Positions 6,454 to 9,526 of a DNA stretch of 9,526 nucleotides are shown one piece after another. A model generated the notes under the pieces. The model was not told the origin of the DNA, ran no database searches, and worked only from the letters and a program-made list of their open reading frames with translations. Origin of the DNA: a bacterium (lineage in GTDB: Bacteria > Patescibacteriota > Minisyncoccia > Moranbacterales > DUUL01). The stretch covers positions 1-9,526 of the forward strand of contig DAOUPS010000030.1 of assembly GCA_030626045.1 (NCBI GenBank), given 5' to 3'. A program made the position numbers and the translations under genes. Numbering within the stretch: the first letter of the stretch is position 1; each line of letters starts with the position of its first letter.

Positions 6454-7637
6454 TGAAAATCGCGTTTATCGGGCAAAAGGGCATTCCAATGATATTTGGC
6501 GGAGTCGAAAAGCATGTCGAGGAAGTTTCGACGCGGCTGGCCGCGCGCGGGCATGAAGTAATCGTTTATACAAGGCCGAACTATACCAATAAACAACTGA
6601 AAAAATACAAAGGCGTTCGACTGATAAGCCGTCCGGTTTTTTCAACAAAGCATCTCGAGGCCATTAGCCATACTTTCTTTTCTGTTGTGGATGTCATTTT
6701 TCGGAAGAGGGTTGATATCATTCACTTTCACTCAATTGGTCCGTCATTTCTTATTTTTCTCGTGAAGCTGTTCAAACCCTTAACGCCTGTCGTAGCCACA
6801 TTTCACTCTCAATGTTACGCGCATAGAAAATGGAATAAGTTTGCCCGTTTCTCATTGTATCTTGGTGAATTTGTGTGCTGTACATCTTCAGACGAATTGA
6901 TCACTGTCTCAAAAGAACTGAAGCAGTATACAGAAGGTAAATACAAACGGTGCGCTGAATACATACCCAACGGTGTTCCGCTCTATGAGCAAAAACAAGC
7001 GGATATTATCCGAAAGCATTGGGGGCTTAAAAAAGGAGAGTATATTTTGGCTGTTTCCAGAATTATTCAGGTCAAGGGATTGCATTATTTAATTGATGCC
7101 TATAAACGAGTAAATACTTACAAAAAACTTGTTATTGTTGGTGATGGAACATATTCCGATAACTATGTGAACAAACTGAAGGAAATGGCGGCAGAGCACC
7201 CGAATATAATTTTTACAGGCAGGCGGCAAGGGGCGGTTCTTAAAGAATTGTATTCTAATGCCTATATTTTCGCACAAACGTCAGATATGGAAGGAATGCC
7301 GATTGCACTGCTGGAGGCATTGTCGTATAGTTTGCCGGTACTCATAAGCGATATTCCCGGAAATCGTGCGGCCGCCGGTGATGTTGGTTTTGTTTTCAAG
7401 AAAAGCAGTGTGCAAGATCTGCAAAAGATCTTGCAGTATGCGCTGAATCATCCTGTAGTTGCCGTTAATAAGGGAAAGCGCGGAAGAAAGCGCGTTGAAC
7501 GATATTTTGAGTGGGATAAGATCATCAACCAAATTGAAGAAAGATACCGGCATGTGCAAACAATTAACATAAGAAGAAAGAAGCGCCTTCCGCGCATAAT
7601 GTATTTGAAAAAAATGGTAGCTCAATTATTTTTATGA
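6453..7637 (+). CDS. Family GT4 glycosyltransferase
   Basis: A second GT4 (GT-B fold) enzyme of 394 residues. It starts with ATG overlapping the previous stop as TAATG, with no SD of its own, so translation is probably coupled by re-initiation. The N-terminus MKIAFIGQKGIPMIFGGVEKH (residues 1-21, with the acceptor-side Gly pair at 16-17) is typical of the rhamnosyl/mannosyltransferase-like GT4 group. HFHSIGPS (91-98) and TFHSQ (116-120) lie in the first domain. The donor domain contains SRIIQVKG (202-209), VGDG (229-232), FTGRR (254-258) and the EX7E motif in EGMPIALLE (E280/E288), which contacts the nucleotide sugar. The C-terminus ends in a basic tail (about 374-394) that could touch the membrane. 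The sugar transferred cannot be deduced. A perfect 10-bp hairpin lies inside the gene (7411-7435). The stop TGA overlaps an ATG that opens only nine codons. Confidence 0.9.
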   Translation: MKIAFIGQKGIPMIFGGVEKHVEEVSTRLAARGHEVIVYTRPNYTNKQLKKYKGVRLISRPVFSTKHLEAISHTFFSVVDVIFRKRVDIIHFHSIGPSFLIFLVKLFKPLTPVVATFHSQCYAHRKWNKFARFSLYLGEFVCCTSSDELITVSKELKQYTEGKYKRCAEYIPNGVPLYEQKQADIIRKHWGLKKGEYILAVSRIIQVKGLHYLIDAYKRVNTYKKLVIVGDGTYSDNYVNKLKEMAAEHPNIIFTGRRQGAVLKELYSNAYIFAQTSDMEGMPIALLEALSYSLPVLISDIPGNRAAAGDVGFVFKKSSVQDLQKILQYALNHPVVAVNKGKRGRKRVERYFEWDKIINQIEERYRHVQTINIRRKKRLPRIMYLKKMVAQLFL

Positions 7638-7870
7638 GAGTAATGTCCAGTGTTGTTTATTAAAAAAAGTTTAGGGCAGGAGCTACTAAGCTCGCAAGAA
7701 TAAATTTTGTCCCGCGTCAGATTGCGGGATTGATTCAATTATGAATGACAGAATTCCTCAAGTGAGAAGGCGACAAAAAAATGGATGCTATTTAATCTAT
7801 GGGACTACAAACAAGTCGCACCAGCACAGAGTGAGACCGTAAACAACATTCAATATTCTGATAATAAGTT
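7638..7870. other. 233-base gap without a recognised gene
   Basis: Two small hairpins are visible: GAGCT/AGCTC (7680-7693) and TCCCGC/GCGGGA (7710-7729, 8-base loop). The second has no good T tract, so it is at best a weak terminator. The word AGTGAGA occurs twice (7761-7767, 7830-7836), and GCGAC (7770-7774) can pair with GTCGC (7815-7819). Short frames exist: nine codons from ATG 7634 and 33 codons from ATG 7741 to TAA 7842. Neither has an SD or a recognisable product. TATTCT (7854-7859) could be a -10 box for the following gene, but no -35 match is seen at the usual distance. The gap may hold a promoter region, a structured RNA or the remains of a lost gene. Confidence 0.5.
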
Positions 7871-8785
7871 ATGAGAGAAGCACTAAAAACAATCAAACGA
7901 AAAACATGGAAGGAGCAATGGAACATTGCCGTGGCTGAAGTTGGCTATGAAAAATTCTTAGCCGGCGGAATAGACAATGTTAAATTGAATTGGTTATTTA
8001 AAGAACGAAAGGATGGCTTTTGCGCGGATCCTTTTATTATTGAAGATGGAAATAGAACGTTTGTGTTCTTTGAAGAATTCGATTATGAATCTGAAAAAGG
8101 AGTAATATCGTGCAGTGAAATAACCAAAGTTAATTCAAAGATCATTGCGTCCAAACCGGTAACAATTCTTGAAGAACCGCATCATCTCTCATACCCCTTT
8201 GTTTTTCAAAAAGACAGCGAGTGGTTTATGGTCCCGGAATCTTCTGCCATTGAAGAAATTATCGTTTACAGGGCCATTGATTTTCCTTATCACTGGGAAA
8301 AGCGAAAAGTTTTAATTGAACATCTTCCGGCGCTTGACTCAACGATCATTGAGCAAAATGGGCTTATGTGGCTGTTCTGCACGCGCATTGATAAAGGCGA
8401 AAACAGCGCTCTCTGCGCGTATTATTCGGATTCACTGTTCGGAAAGTGGAAGCCTCATTTACAAAATCCAATTAAGACCGATCTCAGCGCGGCGCGGCCG
8501 GCCGGGAAAATGTTCGTTCTAAATGAAAAACTTTATCGGCCTTCGCAAAATTCGATAGGAACGTACGGGAAAAGCATTACTTTAAATAAAATAACCAAAT
8601 TGACATCTGATGCATTTGAAGAGATAAAGATCGGCGAGATAAAACCGCAGACATTATCCTCTTACAAGCAAGGAATACATACTTTTAATTTCTCAAGAAA
8701 ATACGTTGTAATTGACGGAAAAAGATTCTCAGGACTGAAGAAATACCTCGATCCAGTCTATTCGCGTTATTTTAAAAAACAATGA
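7871..8785 (+). CDS. Predicted beta-propeller protein similar to GINT1 N-terminal domain
   Basis: The 304-residue soluble protein has the repeated strand-turn signature of a five-bladed, glycosidase-like propeller. It recalls the domain found N-terminal to the GT64 domain in plant glucosamine inositolphosphorylceramide transferase (GINT1) and, in bacteria, alone or beside formyltransferase-like domains. Landmarks in order: FCADPF (50-55), FFEEF (66-70), EEPHHLSYPFVF (101-112), MVPES (120-124), LDSTI (155-159), MWLFCTR (166-172), YYSDSLFGKW (184-193), HLQNPI (196-201), ARPAG (208-212), LYRPSQ (221-226) and HTFN (270-273). Repeated acidic and His residues line the same face of such propellers and bind sugar in related hydrolases. 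No glycosyltransferase or formyltransferase domain is attached and there is no signal peptide. Position after two glycosyltransferases suggests binding or modification of a glycan intermediate in the cytoplasm, but the activity is unknown. ATG 7871 has no SD. Confidence 0.8.
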   Translation: MREALKTIKRKTWKEQWNIAVAEVGYEKFLAGGIDNVKLNWLFKERKDGFCADPFIIEDGNRTFVFFEEFDYESEKGVISCSEITKVNSKIIASKPVTILEEPHHLSYPFVFQKDSEWFMVPESSAIEEIIVYRAIDFPYHWEKRKVLIEHLPALDSTIIEQNGLMWLFCTRIDKGENSALCAYYSDSLFGKWKPHLQNPIKTDLSAARPAGKMFVLNEKLYRPSQNSIGTYGKSITLNKITKLTSDAFEEIKIGEIKPQTLSSYKQGIHTFNFSRKYVVIDGKRFSGLKKYLDPVYSRYFKKQ

Positions 8786-8787
8786 TT

Positions 8788-8824
8788 TTGAATTTAAGAT
8801 TAAACTGATATACTGACTAGAAGG
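8788..8824 (+). promoter_or_regulatory. Probable extended -10 promoter and ribosome binding site
   Basis: TGATATACT (8806-8814) is an extended -10 element (TG-N-TATACT). A poor -35, TTGAAT (8788-8793), lies 15 bases upstream. AGAAGG (8819-8824) follows, 10 bases before ATG 8835, and is the likely ribosome binding site. The set would let the membrane protein gene be expressed separately from the propeller gene. Confidence 0.45.
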
Positions 8825-8834
8825 TTACTTGCAA

Positions 8835-9491
8835 ATGCGCAGATATTATATGAAACATCAAAGATCGAAAGAGAGAAAAAAGAATAATAATTTTATTGTT
8901 TCATTTGAAACACTGGCAGCTTTCAGAAAAACTTTTTCTGTTGTCTTTTTCACCATTATTCTTCTTAGCGTTTCTGCGCATATTATTGTCAAAGCGCAAT
9001 CTGTCTCAAAGTCGTTGGAAAATGCCGCGTCGTCTCTTGTGCATCAAAAAGTGATCGATGAACAAAGCGAACATTTTTCTGATCTGAGAGATGTTGTTGA
9101 AGAAACAAAGAAAAATGTATGGGTAATCGAAGGATATGTTGTTGAAATTGAAAACGGGAAACGGCTTTCCAAAAAGCGAAAAGCTGAGTTATCAACAAAA
9201 TTGAAGATCGCTGAGGAAAATTCTTTCAGGCTTTCCCGTGCTTTTGACGAATATTTTAATGATCGATCAATTCAACATTATTCGGGATCAGATGAGAAAG
9301 TTACCAATTATATATACGAGACAGCCTTTTTAAGAATTGCTTTGGATAGAATGGTAAGAACAACAGAAGCGCTTGTTTTGTTTAAGACGCTTCAGTATGG
9401 GCAAAGAGATATCTTTTTGGAAAATTTCTACGATGTTCTATGGCAGTTAGATCATCTCGACGAACTGGAAGAAGAATTGAACATTTTTTAA
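8835..9491 (+). CDS. Single-pass membrane protein of unknown function
   Basis: The frame is open from TTG 8829, but ATG 8835 (218 residues) has the better spacing to AGAAGG; ATG 8850 (213 residues) is a third option. Numbered from ATG 8835: a strongly basic N-terminus (2-18, about half Lys/Arg), one hydrophobic span (about 35-53, around FFTIILLSVSAHIIV), then an entirely soluble region (55-218). The basic side should stay in the cytoplasm, so the long C-terminal part should be outside. That part is helical, with a Lys/Arg-rich stretch (109-123), a Tyr/Asp-rich break (137-155) and an acidic C-terminus (DHLDELEEELNIF, 206-218). No catalytic motif, cysteine or lipobox is present. The topology resembles sensory or polysaccharide co-polymerase-like proteins only in outline; a second membrane span, needed for a Wzz-type protein, is absent. 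Its place at the end of the glycan locus is the only functional hint. Confidence 0.75.
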   Translation: MRRYYMKHQRSKERKKNNNFIVSFETLAAFRKTFSVVFFTIILLSVSAHIIVKAQSVSKSLENAASSLVHQKVIDEQSEHFSDLRDVVEETKKNVWVIEGYVVEIENGKRLSKKRKAELSTKLKIAEENSFRLSRAFDEYFNDRSIQHYSGSDEKVTNYIYETAFLRIALDRMVRTTEALVLFKTLQYGQRDIFLENFYDVLWQLDHLDELEEELNIF

Positions 9492-9513
9492 ACAAAAGAC
9501 TGCTTCCAATAAA

Positions 9514-9526
9514 ATGAAAATAGGCA
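9514..9526 (+). CDS. Possible start of a further gene, cut by the window edge
   Basis: ATG AAA ATA GGC, 22 bases after the preceding stop, reads M-K-I-G, a common opening of glycosyltransferases and nucleotide-sugar enzymes. Only four codons are visible and there is no SD, so this is no more than a placeholder. Confidence 0.25.

Noticed and set aside
7741..7842. 33-codon frame in the gap before the propeller gene
   Set aside because: No SD, basic and low-complexity product, no recognisable similarity and no overlap with neighbours; too weak to call a gene.
8489..8505. GC-rich patch containing GGCCGGCC as an inserted fragment
   Set aside because: It is in frame, encodes the family-conserved AARPAG stretch, and is explained by Ala/Arg/Pro/Gly codons.

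Overview
The window looks like part of a bacterial chromosome of moderate-to-low GC. The standard code is used: two genes end in TGA (7635-7637 and 8783-8785), which argues against the lineages that read TGA as glycine. Clear Shine-Dalgarno sequences precede only some genes (AGGAGG before the coiled-coil gene at 1086, AGAAGG before the membrane protein at 8835). Several starts have none. The gene mix and the weak leaders fit an uncultivated bacterium, perhaps of the Patescibacteria type, but nothing here fixes the phylum.

Region 1 (1-2520) holds two tandem plus-strand genes separated by 14 bases. The first is a protein of unknown function that may be cut by the left edge. The second is a secreted protein with a Sec signal peptide, a possible LysM-like segment and a long coiled coil. 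They are followed by about 200 non-coding bases with a series of short hairpins and a partly repeated unit of about 50 bases, then a strong intrinsic terminator (2488-2525).

Region 2 (2580-7637) is a surface polysaccharide locus. A strong promoter leads into a CelD/BcsL-type (FemAB-like GNAT) acyltransferase gene on the plus strand. It converges with an O-antigen ligase/Wzy-type polymerase gene on the minus strand. That gene diverges from two plus-strand family GT4 glycosyltransferases that overlap at TAATG. The divergent spacer carries a 64-base nested palindrome directly downstream of a good minus-strand promoter. It would therefore form most of the ligase/polymerase mRNA leader.

Region 3 (7638-9526) begins with a 233-base gap without a recognised gene. 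A predicted beta-propeller protein similar to the N-terminal domain of plant GINT1 follows, then a single-pass membrane protein of unknown function with its own probable extended -10 promoter. The last bases may be the start of another gene.

Taken together, the two GT4 enzymes would build a glycan on a carrier, the Wzy/ligase protein would polymerise or transfer it outside the membrane, and the acyltransferase could decorate it. No flippase, initiating phosphoglycosyltransferase or chain-length regulator is present, so the locus probably continues outside. I found no CRISPR array, transposase, tRNA or rRNA. The best candidates for something undescribed are the palindromic leader at 5065-5128 and the hairpin series at 2321-2449.
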